Of a DNA stretch of 64,000 nucleotides, positions 38,674 through 48,256 are shown in pieces. Source of the DNA: Marinilactibacillus kalidii. Its GTDB lineage: Bacteria; Bacillota; Bacilli; Lactobacillales; Carnobacteriaceae_A. The position numbers were made by a program, and so were the translations under genes. Position 1 is the first letter of the stretch, and the number at the start of each line of letters is the position of its first letter. The notes below the pieces were generated by a model. It was not told the origin of the DNA. It saw only the letters and a program-made list of their open reading frames with translations, and made no database searches. The stretch covers positions 1 to 64,000 of the forward strand of contig NZ_JAGFVM010000022.1 of assembly GCF_017599325.1 (NCBI RefSeq), read 5' to 3'.

Positions 38674-38835
38674 ATATAATGCTCCATTCTCCGATTCTTC
38701 ATTGCCTTTATTTTAACAAAAACCATTATTTATAGAAACATATATTTGGTTTACAAAAATTTAACTGCAATTTCACAAATGAACTGTTATAATCAGATAA
38801 ACGCTTACATGAATAGAAAGGAAGGTGTCTCTATT

Positions 38836-39099
38836 ATGGCAATCATTAAGAATATGCGTCCACCAGAATCCGAAGACGGCTTTGGTACCTTTCAAATTGA
38901 TGCAATGGGTGATTTGTTTTTTAAATACGAGATCAGTTTCAATGGCAGTCCCAAATTAATCCCTGAACTCCTCATGGACGATTCAGTTTACCTAAATCAC
39001 CAAAGTATTCGGTTGAACCCCGATTCTATCTTATTTAAAACTGCTCAAAAAAATTTGAATGACTACTTTTGTGATAACGAAGAAACGCTATGGGAATAA
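38836..39099 (+). CDS. Conserved small protein, unknown function
   Basis: An 87-residue soluble acidic protein (MAIIKNMRPPESEDGFG...NEETLWE). I do not recognise a domain. The frame is open 30 codons upstream, but AAGGAAGG lies ten bases before ATG 38836. It stands alone, divergent from sbcD and convergent with the acyltransferase gene. A shared terminator starts inside its last codons. Confidence 0.6.
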   Translation: MAIIKNMRPPESEDGFGTFQIDAMGDLFFKYEISFNGSPKLIPELLMDDSVYLNHQSIRLNPDSILFKTAQKNLNDYFCDNEETLWE

Positions 39100-39119
39100 C
39101 TTCTCCATAGCGTTTCTTT
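39081..39119. terminator. Bidirectional terminator
   Basis: AGAAACGCTATGG (39081-39093) pairs perfectly with CCATAGCGTTTCT (39105-39117). The stem overlaps the 3' ends of both converging genes. Confidence 0.82.
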
Positions 39120-40206
39120 ATGTATTGATCTGAGAATGTTTTCGTGCATTTTTCTTAATAAAAATGGCTACTGTGCGCAACTTTATCTTTATTCGTTCAA
39201 CCACCCCAGTTTTCAAAATGCTGTAGGCTGTTAGATGTGTCGCAACCAAAGTGAAAATGAAAACGACCCAACCTTCGTGAATCCCAAGACTTTGCCCCAT
39301 TTCTTCTGAAAAAAGAGCAGCCATCTCTATAAAGAGTGGATGGATGAAAAAGTAATAGATACTTAACTGTTTTAATGTACACAATTGCTTTTCTTGCCAA
39401 ATCGACGTATGCTTTGCCCAAATAAATAATAAACCAGTGACCGGAATAAAAGAAAACATGAAATTTTTGTCTATTCCTTGGTTCATATAAATGATCGTGC
39501 CTTCTAGCACTAAACATCCTAAAGCCAGCAAACATTTCATTTTAAAGAATTGTTTTGAAAACAGTCCTACCTCTTTTTCCTGCGCAATCAAGTAGCCCAC
39601 ACAGATGAAAATCGGTACGTAAAACAACCCATTACGACTTGTCAGAAAAAAGACCCGATATTGTTCATAGATCTGATGTAAAAATGTTCCTTGCAAATAA
39701 CTGTAATAAGTTTCTACGGAACCTATCAGGTAAAGAATCAAAGAGATCAAGAACACCATTCGCATTTTCATATACTGATTTAATTTGTTAACAAAATAAA
39801 TGCCAAATAAAAATGCAGGAATATACCACAAATGATACCAGATCCCCGAATAGCATAAGCCTACAATGATTGCTAGTGGAATAGCAAAGACGGGTAAAGC
39901 AAGACTAGCAATATAAATGTAACCTAGCGGTATGTATAAAATGCTCCAGCCAATGTATTGCATAATCGCTTTTTTAAAATAGCCTTTTTTATGAGGACTC
40001 CGCTTGTAAAAATAGGCTGAACATATCAGGAAAAATGGCACGGCGAGTCTGCTGAAAATACTTTTCTGGGTAAAATGAAAGACATCTGAGTAAAAGACTC
40101 GGTTTGAATGTAACAAAATTACCATGATTGAAAAAACAAACTGCAGTACGCTGATCATGGCGCTATTTAGCTTTTGCTTCGTTTCTATAGCGTTCACCTC
40201 GCTCAT
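39118..40206 (-). CDS. Acyltransferase 3 family membrane protein
   Basis: A 362-residue integral membrane protein with about ten predicted helices, of the acyltransferase 3 group (OafA/YrhL-like transmembrane part only). The N-terminal helix carries ILLHSNR, near the conserved catalytic-type His/Arg position of this family, and FFLICSAYFY follows. Such proteins O-acetylate cell-wall or exported polysaccharide. No glycan biosynthesis genes are adjacent, so the substrate is unknown. Confidence 0.78.
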   Translation of the reverse strand: MSEVNAIETKQKLNSAMISVLQFVFSIMVILLHSNRVFYSDVFHFTQKSIFSRLAVPFFLICSAYFYKRSPHKKGYFKKAIMQYIGWSILYIPLGYIYIASLALPVFAIPLAIIVGLCYSGIWYHLWYIPAFLFGIYFVNKLNQYMKMRMVFLISLILYLIGSVETYYSYLQGTFLHQIYEQYRVFFLTSRNGLFYVPIFICVGYLIAQEKEVGLFSKQFFKMKCLLALGCLVLEGTIIYMNQGIDKNFMFSFIPVTGLLFIWAKHTSIWQEKQLCTLKQLSIYYFFIHPLFIEMAALFSEEMGQSLGIHEGWVVFIFTLVATHLTAYSILKTGVVERIKIKLRTVAIFIKKNARKHSQINT

Positions 40207-40394
40207 TACATTTATAAATATCTTTACATCTAGTATAAACGAACTTGGCGTTCTTTTAAATCCCTATAGGCAATCATTTACGAAAATAATTATAATAGGT
40301 AAAGACTAGTATTCTGAGTTAATCTGTAGTACACTCAATCGGATTGAACATGATACATCTTAAAGATAGATACAAAACGATGAAGAGGGATACA

Positions 40395-41135
40395 ATGAGA
40401 AATATTAAAATGACAATTGAATATGATGGTGCCCGTTACGCTGGATGGCAGAGACTTGGTGATTCAGACAAAACGATCCAAGGAAAAATAGAACAAATCC
40501 TTTCAGATATGACTGGCGAGAAACTAGAAATCGTTGGTTCTGGTAGAACGGATGCAGGAACACACGCTAAGGGGCAAGTAGCCAATTTTAAGACGGAATC
40601 CAAGATGGAACTACTAGCCATGCGTAGCCATCTTATCCGTTATCTTCCTCAAGATATTATTGTAAAAGATCTTGAAGAAGTACCTGAACGCTTCCATTCT
40701 CGTTACCATGCAAATGGCAAACAGTATAGCTACTACGTTTGGAACGAAGTTGTTCCATCTGCTTTTGAGCGTAACTATAGCTTTCATCATCCAAAACCAT
40801 TGGATATCAAAAAAATGAAAGCTGCTTGTGAAAAATTACGCGGTGAACACGATTTTATCGGTTTCTCTGCGTTAAAAAAATCAAAAAAATCGACGGTACG
40901 AACGATCCAAGACATATCGATTGAAAAAGAAGGTGGATTGTTACACTTTACCTTCATCGGAGATGGATTTTTACACAAAATGGTTCGGATTATGATGGGG
41001 ACCTTGCTCGAGATTGGTACTGGTGAAATCCCACTTGAAACGATCGATGAGATATTTGAAAGTGGCGTTAGAAGCAATGCCGGTATGACGGTACCTTCTC
41101 AAGGACTATTTTTAGATGAAGTTTATTACCAATAA
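40395..41135 (+). CDS. truA: tRNA pseudouridine synthase A
   Basis: A 246-residue enzyme that isomerises uridine 38-40 in tRNA anticodon arms. The catalytic aspartate lies in GSGRTDAGTHAKGQVANF, with MTIEYDGARYAGWQ at the start and GDGFLHKMVRIMMGTLLEIG near the end. The frame is open 17 codons upstream, but ATG 40395 has AAGAGGGA upstream and begins the conserved protein. It is not beside the ribosomal/cbiO cluster where truA often lies. Confidence 0.95.
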   Translation: MRNIKMTIEYDGARYAGWQRLGDSDKTIQGKIEQILSDMTGEKLEIVGSGRTDAGTHAKGQVANFKTESKMELLAMRSHLIRYLPQDIIVKDLEEVPERFHSRYHANGKQYSYYVWNEVVPSAFERNYSFHHPKPLDIKKMKAACEKLRGEHDFIGFSALKKSKKSTVRTIQDISIEKEGGLLHFTFIGDGFLHKMVRIMMGTLLEIGTGEIPLETIDEIFESGVRSNAGMTVPSQGLFLDEVYYQ

Positions 41136-41163
41136 GCTGTGAGATCGTAAATCTACACTAGTG

Positions 41164-41208
41164 AAAATAGGGCGCCCGATTAGTTATATAATCAGGTTCC
41201 CTTTTTTA
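41164..41208 (+). terminator. Terminator of truA
   Basis: AAAATAGGG pairs with CCCTTTTTT, with inner GATTA/TAATC, followed by a T-run. Confidence 0.7.
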
Positions 41209-41368
41209 AGTTATTTTAACATACAGCACCGCAATAAAAGCGTTACCTCATAAGTTATGTATTTCTTTTCTTCTATGACAAGCAAATGCGTTAAAAAAAC
41301 ATTAGTAGTGAGACTCCTACAGTAACAAAGGGCTCATTAATACATTCGAATACCCTCTATCAAGCATC

Positions 41369-41596
41369 TTATGAATTGTATCCGAAAACGATTGTCCAAA
41401 GTAGCATATAGAGTACGAAAAGAATTACAGCGATACCTAGTACGATGCTGATGATGGCAGATCGTTTACTCTGTTTTCGAATCTTTACGCCCGTCACAAT
41501 CGATAGTATACCGACAGCCAAAAAAATCAATTCGATTAGTATCCACGGTCCTCGAATCTCAAAAGCTGTTTTTACAACACTTATTATTTCTTCCAT
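41369..41596 (-). CDS. Small membrane protein, two helices
   Basis: A 75-residue protein with membrane helices near 18-37 and 48-68 joined by a basic loop (KIRKQSKRSA). I do not recognise a family. The AT-rich 160 bases on its 3' side, up to the truA terminator, hold no supported gene. Confidence 0.55.
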   Translation of the reverse strand: MEEIISVVKTAFEIRGPWILIELIFLAVGILSIVTGVKIRKQSKRSAIISIVLGIAVILFVLYMLLWTIVFGYNS

Positions 41597-41740
41597 TTTA
41601 CCCTCCCACTTGTACTTTTTTAATTAGGTGAAACGATAATAGAATCCGCTTAACACCTTGATTCACTTTATCCGATAGGGTATATTTACATTAATCGAAT
41701 ACGTTTATTATATCACAATAAACGAGAAAGGAGTGCCTTA

Positions 41741-42154
41741 ATGTTATTCTCCTCAAGTATCATCTCTGCTTTAGTCGTCAGTTTGATTTATCTCGCGATT
41801 GCTTTTAGTTTAAACTTACCAGCTCCTTATAAGAAACGTTACCGTACATATTCAGTTTTCATCAGTGGTCTTTTTTTACTATTTTTAATCGGGATTGATT
41901 TTTACAGCCAACGAGCAGCTAATTACGACATTGCTGGACCACTGTTTGCCGGCGTCGCCTTTTCTTATTTTATGATGTTCATCCCACTTTTCGTCGCTAT
42001 ATTTACGACTTTTTTACTATGGATCAAAAATATAACCGCCTACTCAGTCATCGTGAGATTTATCGTATTGGTTGTGATCGCTATATTTCTAGCGGGTATC
42101 GGTCTTCTAGGATATCCTTTATTCATTTTAACGTTTTATGGCTTTGCGCCGTAG
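41741..42154 (+). CDS. Membrane protein, four helices, unknown
   Basis: A 137-residue hydrophobic protein with four membrane helices and a basic first cytoplasmic loop (PYKKRYRTY). I do not recognise a family. GAAAGGAG precedes the ATG; TTACAT and TATATC 17 bases apart upstream are a plausible promoter. It lies 36 bases ahead of the NUDIX gene and probably shares its transcript. Confidence 0.6.
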   Translation: MLFSSSIISALVVSLIYLAIAFSLNLPAPYKKRYRTYSVFISGLFLLFLIGIDFYSQRAANYDIAGPLFAGVAFSYFMMFIPLFVAIFTTFLLWIKNITAYSVIVRFIVLVVIAIFLAGIGLLGYPLFILTFYGFAP

Positions 42155-42190
42155 GCTATCTATTTCAAACGATAAAAGGAGCTTTTATTT

Positions 42191-42625
42191 ATGAGTACAA
42201 CTGGTGTGTTCAATGCTATTCTTCGTTCAAATGACATTTTACTTGTAAAAAGGCGAGACTTACCGCTATGGGACTTGCCAGGTGGTCGGCTCGATGATAA
42301 CGAGTCGATAGAAGCTTGTGCAACAAGAGAAGCGCAAGAAGAAACAGGATTTATCGTCTCCATCACTGAAAAAACCGGTACCTATACCGATTCGATTCGA
42401 AAAGATACGCAAGTCATCGTTAAAAGCAAAATTATTTCAGGAGAAGCCATTAAAGAAGGGCCCGAAACAAAAGAACTAAAATTTTTTTCCATGAACAAGC
42501 TGCCCATTAACCTTGTCCCAGCAAGACGTCTACAGATTGGCCATGTTAGAAAAGGTCAGCAAAATCTTTCAATGGATATCACCGAAAACCGCTTATTGAG
42601 ACTTCTAAGAAAAGTTTTGAATTGA
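42191..42625 (+). CDS. NUDIX hydrolase
   Basis: A 144-residue pyrophosphohydrolase acting on a nucleoside diphosphate linked to another moiety. The NUDIX box is complete: GGRLDDNESIEACATREA followed by QEETGF, giving G-x5-E-x7-RE-x2-EE-x-G. Substrate is unknown. AAAAGGAG lies about nine bases before the ATG. Confidence 0.92.
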   Translation: MSTTGVFNAILRSNDILLVKRRDLPLWDLPGGRLDDNESIEACATREAQEETGFIVSITEKTGTYTDSIRKDTQVIVKSKIISGEAIKEGPETKELKFFSMNKLPINLVPARRLQIGHVRKGQQNLSMDITENRLLRLLRKVLN

Positions 42626-42642
42626 GTGAGAATTGAATAGCG

Positions 42643-42688
42643 AAAACCCCCATTCTTCTCAAATTGAAAAGAATGGGGGCCTTTATTT
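42643..42688. terminator. Bidirectional terminator
   Basis: CCCCCATTCTT (42647-42657) pairs with AAGAATGGGGG (42669-42679), flanked by AAAA on the left and CTTTATTT on the right. It serves the NUDIX gene and the convergent lactate oxidase gene. Confidence 0.85.
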
Positions 42689-42735
42689 AAACAGGGAATC
42701 AAATAAAAGCATGAAAAATGAGTTCAAGCCTATCC

Positions 42736-43851
42736 TTAAGCTTTGAAATCATATAGCTTAGCCTGTTTGATGTCTTCTACAGTTTGTGTGCCTGCTAGTT
42801 GCATAACGCGTTTCAAGTCCGCATCAAAATAATCAAGGACTGAACGAACACCTTTCCAACCGCCTAACGCAAGACCATAAAGCATGGGACGTCCCAACGC
42901 TACAATGTCTGCACCACTGGCTATGGCTTTAAAAATATGTTCTCCACGTCTGATTCCACTGTCAAAAATGATAGGGACCTTGCCACCAACAGCTTTTGAG
43001 ATCGCTTCAAGGGTATCGAACGAACCAGGCGCACCGTCTAATTGACGTCCACCATGATTCGATACCCAAATCCCTTCGGCACCTGCTTTGATGGCAATCA
43101 AGGCATCTTCAGGCGTTTGAATTCCTTTGACAATAATCGGTAGTGCTGAATAATCCGCAAGAAATTCAACATCTTTTGGACTGATTTTTTGCTTGGATTG
43201 AGCATAGATATTATTTAAAGACATATTTTCTCCACTACCAGTCAGATAGCGCGAAACGATCGGCATTCCAAAAGGATAAACAAATGCATTTCGTATATCG
43301 GTTTCTCGGTTCCCACTCAACGTTGCATCCGCAGTCAAAATAATGGCCGTTGCACCATCTTTTTTCGCTTCGTCTACAATCAATTTATTGAGTTCATCAT
43401 CCTTACTCATGTAAAGCTGAAACCAGCGTGGTGAGCCATTCAGTCCTTCTTCGATTTCCTCGAAGGTTGCACCAGAATAGGCACTGATTGACATGATCGT
43501 ACCAAACTCAGCGACACCTTTTGCGGTCCCTGCCTCTTTCGATTCGTGTGCCAATCCATGTGCCGCGATGGGTGCCATGATAAAGGGCGCTCGTATGTCA
43601 TGGCCCAGTATGGTTGTACGCAAATCCGGGTTTTCTACATCAGCTAACACCCTTGGTAAGATGCCTTTATGGTTGAATGACTCAATATTTTGTCTTTTAG
43701 TGAATTCATCGCCAGATCCCCCAGAGATATAACCATAGCCACCTTTTGGCAAGACATCTCTAGCAGCTTCTTCCAATTCATACGTATTGACGATCGTCAG
43801 ATCCTTTACTTCTTTTGGAGCTCGGTAGGTTTCTTGATGTTCGTTTGACAT
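42736..43851 (-). CDS. lctO: L-lactate oxidase, FMN-dependent
   Basis: A 371-residue flavoenzyme that oxidises L-lactate with O2 to pyruvate and hydrogen peroxide. It aligns along its length with Aerococcus lactate oxidase: [71 protein letters not shown] (catalytic His), [10 protein letters not shown] and the C-terminal [15 protein letters not shown]. Start ATG 43851 has AAGGAGTGG ahead; an ATG seven codons upstream lacks a ribosome site. In aerobic cells this is a peroxide source. It follows the DUF6440 gene by 49 bases. Confidence 0.92.
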   Translation of the reverse strand: MSNEHQETYRAPKEVKDLTIVNTYELEEAARDVLPKGGYGYISGGSGDEFTKRQNIESFNHKGILPRVLADVENPDLRTTILGHDIRAPFIMAPIAAHGLAHESKEAGTAKGVAEFGTIMSISAYSGATFEEIEEGLNGSPRWFQLYMSKDDELNKLIVDEAKKDGATAIILTADATLSGNRETDIRNAFVYPFGMPIVSRYLTGSGENMSLNNIYAQSKQKISPKDVEFLADYSALPIIVKGIQTPEDALIAIKAGAEGIWVSNHGGRQLDGAPGSFDTLEAISKAVGGKVPIIFDSGIRRGEHIFKAIASGADIVALGRPMLYGLALGGWKGVRSVLDYFDADLKRVMQLAGTQTVEDIKQAKLYDFKA

Positions 43852-43900
43852 AAGACCACTCCTTATTTCCACAAATCAACGATTACAACATCGCCAGCAT

Positions 43901-44113
43901 TTAAACGTTTGGACTATGTTCGATCACCACTCTACCTTGTGCATCGAGTAAAGGCGTAATACTACTACCGCCTCCGACCCAAGTTTGCAAGTAATGCACA
44001 CCGGTTACCCGATCTACGACAATCGTGTACTGACTTCCATCAGCAACTTGGTCTACACTTTTCACCACAAATCGTTTTTCTTTTGATACTTCATATTTGT
44101 CTTTACTGAACAT
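43901..44113 (-). CDS. DUF6440-type small protein
   Basis: A 70-residue soluble protein with the layout I associate with DUF6440: a short strand-rich fold with EKRFVVKS, IVVDRVTGVHYLQTW and GGGSSITPLLDAQGRVVI. The function of this family is unknown. I start it at ATG 44113, preceded by GGAG at nine bases, rather than the ATG seven codons upstream. It is probably co-transcribed with lctO. Confidence 0.7.
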   Translation of the reverse strand: MFSKDKYEVSKEKRFVVKSVDQVADGSQYTIVVDRVTGVHYLQTWVGGGSSITPLLDAQGRVVIEHSPNV

Positions 44114-44205
44114 ATAAATACACTCCATTCTCATTTAACTTAAACGGCTTTCCTTTTAATCATCTTTAAACTATACTAACATTATTCACTTAAGGAGATG
44201 CATCG

Positions 44206-44361
44206 ATGAAAAATTTTCAAGATAGAGAACCAGCAGATAAAAGCTATTTAAAAGGAAAAGGCGCACTATATTTTGGTATTTTTGCGTTAATTATATTGAG
44301 TACGGTTATTCTTGTCTTGTCATTTTTTGCTTTTCTTGTTCTTTCTTTCACAAATTATTAG
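44206..44361 (+). CDS. Small single-pass membrane protein (51 aa)
   Basis: A short frame with a strong ribosome site: AAGGAGA lies six to seven bases before ATG 44206. The product has a polar N-terminus (MKNFQDREPADKSYLKGKG) and one membrane helix (about residues 21-48), ending at TAG 44359-44361. It is divergent from the DUF6440 gene. I do not recognise it; similar tiny helix proteins are common and often membrane-complex accessory subunits or stress peptides. Confidence 0.55.
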   Translation: MKNFQDREPADKSYLKGKGALYFGIFALIILSTVILVLSFFAFLVLSFTNY

Positions 44362-44678
44362 TCTAATGAATAACCCTACTGTACTCTTTTAATACGCTGA
44401 TTTCAATCACTTTGCCATCATTATCGTCTATAAAACACACTCATAACAAGCATACGCTCATGCACGATTCACTTTTTGAAAACTTTCAACACTTTACCAG
44501 CATGATACAGGATATATCGATGCCATCGACATCAAAGCTAAGCAAAAAGATACTTATTTTACACCATCATCTATTTTTATTTTATAACAGTCGATTCTAT
44601 CCATCAATTTTTTCTCAAAAAAATTTATGTAACTTTAATCTAAAAAAGGTAACCATTGAATCGATTCAAATACAAACA
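44362..44678. other. Gap with possible degraded coding remnant
   Basis: No intact gene is visible. On the minus strand one frame from about 44575 down to the TAG at 44363-44365 reads as protein-like, ending in FIDDNDGKVIEISVLKEY, but is broken by TGA codons. This could be a decayed gene, loosely reminiscent of a glyoxalase/VOC C-terminus, or chance. Nothing else is supported. Confidence 0.2.
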
Positions 44679-44714
44679 AGAAGAGGCTGAGGGAAATTCC
44701 CCCAGCCTCTTCTC
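44679..44714 (-). terminator. Terminator of the glnQ operon
   Basis: GAAGAGGCTG (44680-44689) pairs with CAGCCTCTTC (44703-44712), with inner GGG/CCC. On the minus strand a T-rich tract follows. Confidence 0.8.
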
Positions 44715-44720
44715 TACTGA

Positions 44721-45449
44721 TTATAATACTTTATCTAAGAAATCACGTGTTCGTTCACTTTGTGGATTATTGAAAATTTGTTCCGGTGTACCCACTTCAA
44801 CAATATTTCCTTCATCCATAAACACGATACGATCTGCCATTTCTCTGGCAAAACCCATTTCGTGAGTTACTACGACCATGGTCATCCCTTCTTGCGCCAA
44901 TTTTTTCATTGCGCCCAGAACTTCTCCAACCATCTCAGGATCCAGCGCACTGGTTGGTTCATCGAATAACATGATGTCCGGATCCATTGCCAACGCTCTC
45001 GCAATCGCTACACGTTGTTTTTGCCCACCAGATAAGGCGTTAGGGTAAGCTTCTGCTTTGTCTTCCATTCCAACGCTTTCCAGTAGCTTCATCGCTAATT
45101 TTTTACTATCACTATTAGAGATGTTTAACAATTGTTTAGGTGCCAACGTAATGTTATCTGTAACCGATAAATGCGGGAACAGGTTGAACTGTTGGAATAC
45201 CATCCCAATGTTTTCGCGTACTTTATTGATATTCTGAGAAGGATCAGTCAAATCATGATCATCGACGATCACTTTACCAGCACTAACTTTTTCTAGTAAG
45301 TTCATACAACGAAGGAAGGTACTTTTACCTGAACCAGATGGTCCGATAATCACAACGACTTCTCCTTCTTTTACTTCTATATCTAGTCCTTTTAAGACTT
45401 CGAGTTTTCCAAAGCTTTTTCTTAATTGTTCTGTTTTAAGCTTAATCAT
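44721..45449 (-). CDS. glnQ: Polar amino-acid ABC ATPase
   Basis: A 242-residue ATPase of the glutamine/polar amino-acid importer family: Walker [10 protein letters not shown], signature [15 protein letters not shown], Walker [15 protein letters not shown] and switch region [16 protein letters not shown]. Its start overlaps the upstream receptor-permease gene by eight bases. The two genes make a complete two-polypeptide importer. Confidence 0.93.
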   Translation of the reverse strand: MIKLKTEQLRKSFGKLEVLKGLDIEVKEGEVVVIIGPSGSGKSTFLRCMNLLEKVSAGKVIVDDHDLTDPSQNINKVRENIGMVFQQFNLFPHLSVTDNITLAPKQLLNISNSDSKKLAMKLLESVGMEDKAEAYPNALSGGQKQRVAIARALAMDPDIMLFDEPTSALDPEMVGEVLGAMKKLAQEGMTMVVVTHEMGFAREMADRIVFMDEGNIVEVGTPEQIFNNPQSERTRDFLDKVL

Positions 45450-46896
45450 TGGCTACTAATCTCCTTTCAATCAGATTAGATAGTTTTGTTAACAGGGTAA
45501 TCAATACGAGATACATAATCGCTACGATGATCCACATTGGACCCGATTGATAGTTACGCGCAATAATAATACGACCTGTTTGTGTTAATTCTACGATTCC
45601 GATAACAGATAGAATTGATGTATCTTTGAGTGTGATGACGAATTGGTTGATCAAAGATGGAATCATGATCTTGATTGCCTGTGGTAGGACAACTTTACGC
45701 ATAGATAAACCATACGGCAAGCCCAAACTACGCGCTGCCTCTAATTGACCTTTTTCTACAGCTGCAATACCGCCTCGTACTTGTTCTGCAATGTAAGCCG
45801 TCGTATTCAAACTCAGTGTAATGACACCTGCCGTAAAGGCTGTGATTTGTACACCTAGCAATTGCGGCACAGTGAAGTACATAAAGAAGGCTAAAACGAT
45901 CAATGGGATACCACGTAAAATCGTTACATAAATATCGGCAATAACATTCAACGCTTTACTTGGTGTTGCGCTGAATAATCCAATGATCGTCCCAGCGAGC
46001 AAAGCGATAGCAAACGAAATCAGTGTCAGCACTAAGGTGCGACCCATTCCTGAAAGCAAGTTTCCAAAGTTTTGTTGAACCAATGCTAAGAAGCCTCTTT
46101 GTTGGCCCGACTCAACACTGTCACCTAAATATTTTTCTGTAATTTCTTGATACGTACCATTTTCTCTAATATTGACTAATCCAGCATTGAACATCTCAGT
46201 CAATTCTGGATTTTCTCCTTTATTCACAGCGAAGCCATATGAATCGCCTTCTTCAGGTTCAGTAGGAAATCTTAATTCCAGCCCTTGCTGAATGGCGTAT
46301 GCCATAACGGGATAATCCTCAAAAACAGCATCCGAGTGTCTAGAAACAACATCTTCGTACATACCAGCTGAATCTTCAAATTGGTTAATTTCAAAGTCAT
46401 AACTTTCTTGAAGTTCACTCGCTAGCTCTGCTCCAGTTGTTCCTACTTTTACGGCTACTGTCTTACCTTCAAGATCTGAGTATCCGTCAATTTCGTCGTT
46501 ATCTTCTCTAACCGCCATAACAGGACCAGCATCAAAGTAAGGATCTGAGAAGTCAAATGCTTCTTCACGTTCAGGTGTAATACTCATGGCCGCAATCATA
46601 CCATCTACTTGATTAGACTCTAATGCCTGAAGACCCGCACTGAAGTTCATCGGTCTTAATTCAAATTCAAATCCTTGATCTTCAGAAATGGCTGTAAGGA
46701 TGTCAACATCTATACCGACGTATTCGCCACTTTCATCTTGGAATTCGAACGGCGCGAATGTCACATCCGTTGCGATAATATATTTTTCCCCCGGTTCAGC
46801 TGCATTCACATCTGCCGGAAACAGAACTGTATTTAATAGTAGCGTGAATAAAAATAATATACCGATAAATACTTTATTTTTCCTTTTAATTTCCAT
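45442..46896 (-). CDS. Amino-acid ABC receptor-permease fusion, GlnP-like
   Basis: A protein of about 484 residues. A signal or anchor helix lies near residues 7-32. Residues about 40-260 are a type 3 solute-binding domain ([58 protein letters not shown]). Residues about 275-480 are a HisM/GlnP permease with EAA loop [22 protein letters not shown]. Ligand specificity, probably glutamine, glutamate or another polar amino acid, cannot be fixed. The start is uncertain: ATG 46896 has AGGAG at a long spacing of 14 bases, and ATG 46920 has no ribosome site. Confidence 0.9.
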   Translation of the reverse strand: MEIKRKNKVFIGILFLFTLLLNTVLFPADVNAAEPGEKYIIATDVTFAPFEFQDESGEYVGIDVDILTAISEDQGFEFELRPMNFSAGLQALESNQVDGMIAAMSITPEREEAFDFSDPYFDAGPVMAVREDNDEIDGYSDLEGKTVAVKVGTTGAELASELQESYDFEINQFEDSAGMYEDVVSRHSDAVFEDYPVMAYAIQQGLELRFPTEPEEGDSYGFAVNKGENPELTEMFNAGLVNIRENGTYQEITEKYLGDSVESGQQRGFLALVQQNFGNLLSGMGRTLVLTLISFAIALLAGTIIGLFSATPSKALNVIADIYVTILRGIPLIVLAFFMYFTVPQLLGVQITAFTAGVITLSLNTTAYIAEQVRGGIAAVEKGQLEAARSLGLPYGLSMRKVVLPQAIKIMIPSLINQFVITLKDTSILSVIGIVELTQTGRIIIARNYQSGPMWIIVAIMYLVLITLLTKLSNLIERRLVAND

Positions 46897-46942
46897 AATA
46901 TTTAGTAGTGCTCCTTTCATTTTTTGTTACAATAATTAATTA

Positions 46943-46971
46943 ATTATACATCAAACATTCAACCGAAACAA
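46943..46971 (-). promoter_or_regulatory. Promoter of the GlnP/GlnQ operon
   Basis: On the minus strand TTGTTT (46966-46971) and TATAAT (46943-46948) are 17 bases apart, about 45 bases ahead of the coding region. The rest of the 440-base gap up to the GDPD terminator at 47282 is AT-rich with no supported gene. Confidence 0.5.
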
Positions 46972-47244
46972 TCATCTGCCTTTATAAACTCGTTATTATT
47001 ATTAAATAAATATGAGAAAAACTTTATTTTATTAGTTTTAATACTATAGATACCTTCACTTCATAATTCTGCATCATATTATATTAAAGAATGATGAAAG
47101 CTTTTTCTTGTATATAATTTAAATAGAATAGTAGAATTAGTTATAATTTTAGTATAAAAATACGTTTTATTGCATAAATTTTATCGCTTTATCTTTTTAA
47201 TGTAGGACGCTTCTTGTAGGTAGCTTTGTCGAACCGATTTGCGA

Positions 47245-47282
47245 TATAAAAGCATCACAAATCGCTTCCGATTCGTGATGCC
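47245..47282 (-). terminator. Terminator of the GDPD gene
   Basis: GCATCACAAATCG (47252-47264) pairs with CGATTCGTGATGC (47269-47281), one mismatch, 4-base loop, followed on the minus strand by TTTTATAT. Confidence 0.75.
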
Positions 47283-47363
47283 TGAGTCAGGTTTATTCTA
47301 TATCAACTTGTCTTAATGCTACTTTCAAGTAAATCTAACTATCCTTTTGTCGTGATCCCCAAC

Positions 47364-48098
47364 TTATTTAACGTATTCACTATTTTTCATACGATCGACT
47401 CTGTCTGGATAATCTGTGATGATTCCATCAATGCCAAAAGCTAGCGCTTCTTGTATACTGGATTCCAAATTGATTGTCCATGCATTTATTTTCAGACCCA
47501 TCTTGTGAATATGCTCAATGATCACTTCGTTGAGATCACTGCCACGTGGATGAAGATAATCGATTTCCATTTCATAAGCTTTCTGGATATCTTGTTCTCT
47601 ACAACCCAAAACGAGTAATCCTGTTCGGGCATTCGGAGAAAATTGTTTGATTCGAGCTAAGCTTTCCTCATGAAAAGAAGAAAACAACATTTGATCCATA
47701 CCATCAAAAGTAGCCAATGTCTCGATTACTTTCTTTTCAAGTCCTCTGTCTTCTTTTGACGTTGCCTTGAGTTCTATATTGGTTACCAAATCAGTCTTAG
47801 ACACCCACTTGAGGTATTCTTCTAACGTCGGTATGGTTTGTATTTGAACATCTTTTTTTTCAGTCTTAAAAGATAACTGCTTCAATTCTGCTAATGTATG
47901 GTCTATCAGATAACCTGATCCATTTGTCAGTCTATCTAGCGTATCGTCGTGAAAAATCACTAGCTCTTCATCACTTGTTAACTGGACGTCTAGTTCGATT
48001 CCATCTGCCCCTGCTTCAAGTGCCTTCTCAAAAGCTATCATTGTATTTTCAGGGTACGCTCCACTGAATCCTCTGTGCGCATAATTCAAGCTTTTCAT
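47364..48098 (-). CDS. Glycerophosphodiester phosphodiesterase
   Basis: A 244-residue GDPD-family enzyme that hydrolyses glycerophosphodiesters (from lipid or teichoic-acid turnover) to sn-glycerol 3-phosphate and an alcohol. Motifs are AHRGFSGAYPENTMIAF, DGIELDVQLTSD (metal Glu/Asp) and VIFHDDTLDRLTNG, with the C-terminal AWTINLESSIQEALAFGIDGIITDYPDR. No signal peptide, so it acts in the cytoplasm. Confidence 0.95.
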   Translation of the reverse strand: MKSLNYAHRGFSGAYPENTMIAFEKALEAGADGIELDVQLTSDEELVIFHDDTLDRLTNGSGYLIDHTLAELKQLSFKTEKKDVQIQTIPTLEEYLKWVSKTDLVTNIELKATSKEDRGLEKKVIETLATFDGMDQMLFSSFHEESLARIKQFSPNARTGLLVLGCREQDIQKAYEMEIDYLHPRGSDLNEVIIEHIHKMGLKINAWTINLESSIQEALAFGIDGIITDYPDRVDRMKNSEYVK

Positions 48099-48210
48099 TT
48101 TCTATTCCTCATTTCTAAATGAATACTAAGTAAGTGATCACTATTTTAGTAAGATAGCAATCTTTTATTTTTCTTAGTCAAACAACTATTTAATTATCAA
48201 CTGCTAATCG

Positions 48211-48250
48211 CAAAAATACAGAGTAGCGTTAACCGATCTACTCTGTATTT
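48211..48250 (-). terminator. Terminator of the SDR gene
   Basis: A 13-bp perfect stem (48214-48226 with 48238-48250, AAATACAGAGTAG) followed by a T/A-rich tract on the minus strand. Confidence 0.75.
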
Positions 48251-48256
48251 AGGTTT

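Noticed and set aside
44362-44600. A minus-strand frame ending in FIDDNDGKVIEISVLKEY, resembling a decayed glyoxalase/VOC gene
   Set aside because: It contains several in-frame TGA codons, no start or ribosome site, and only a short protein-like end. Reported only as gap content, not as a pseudogene.
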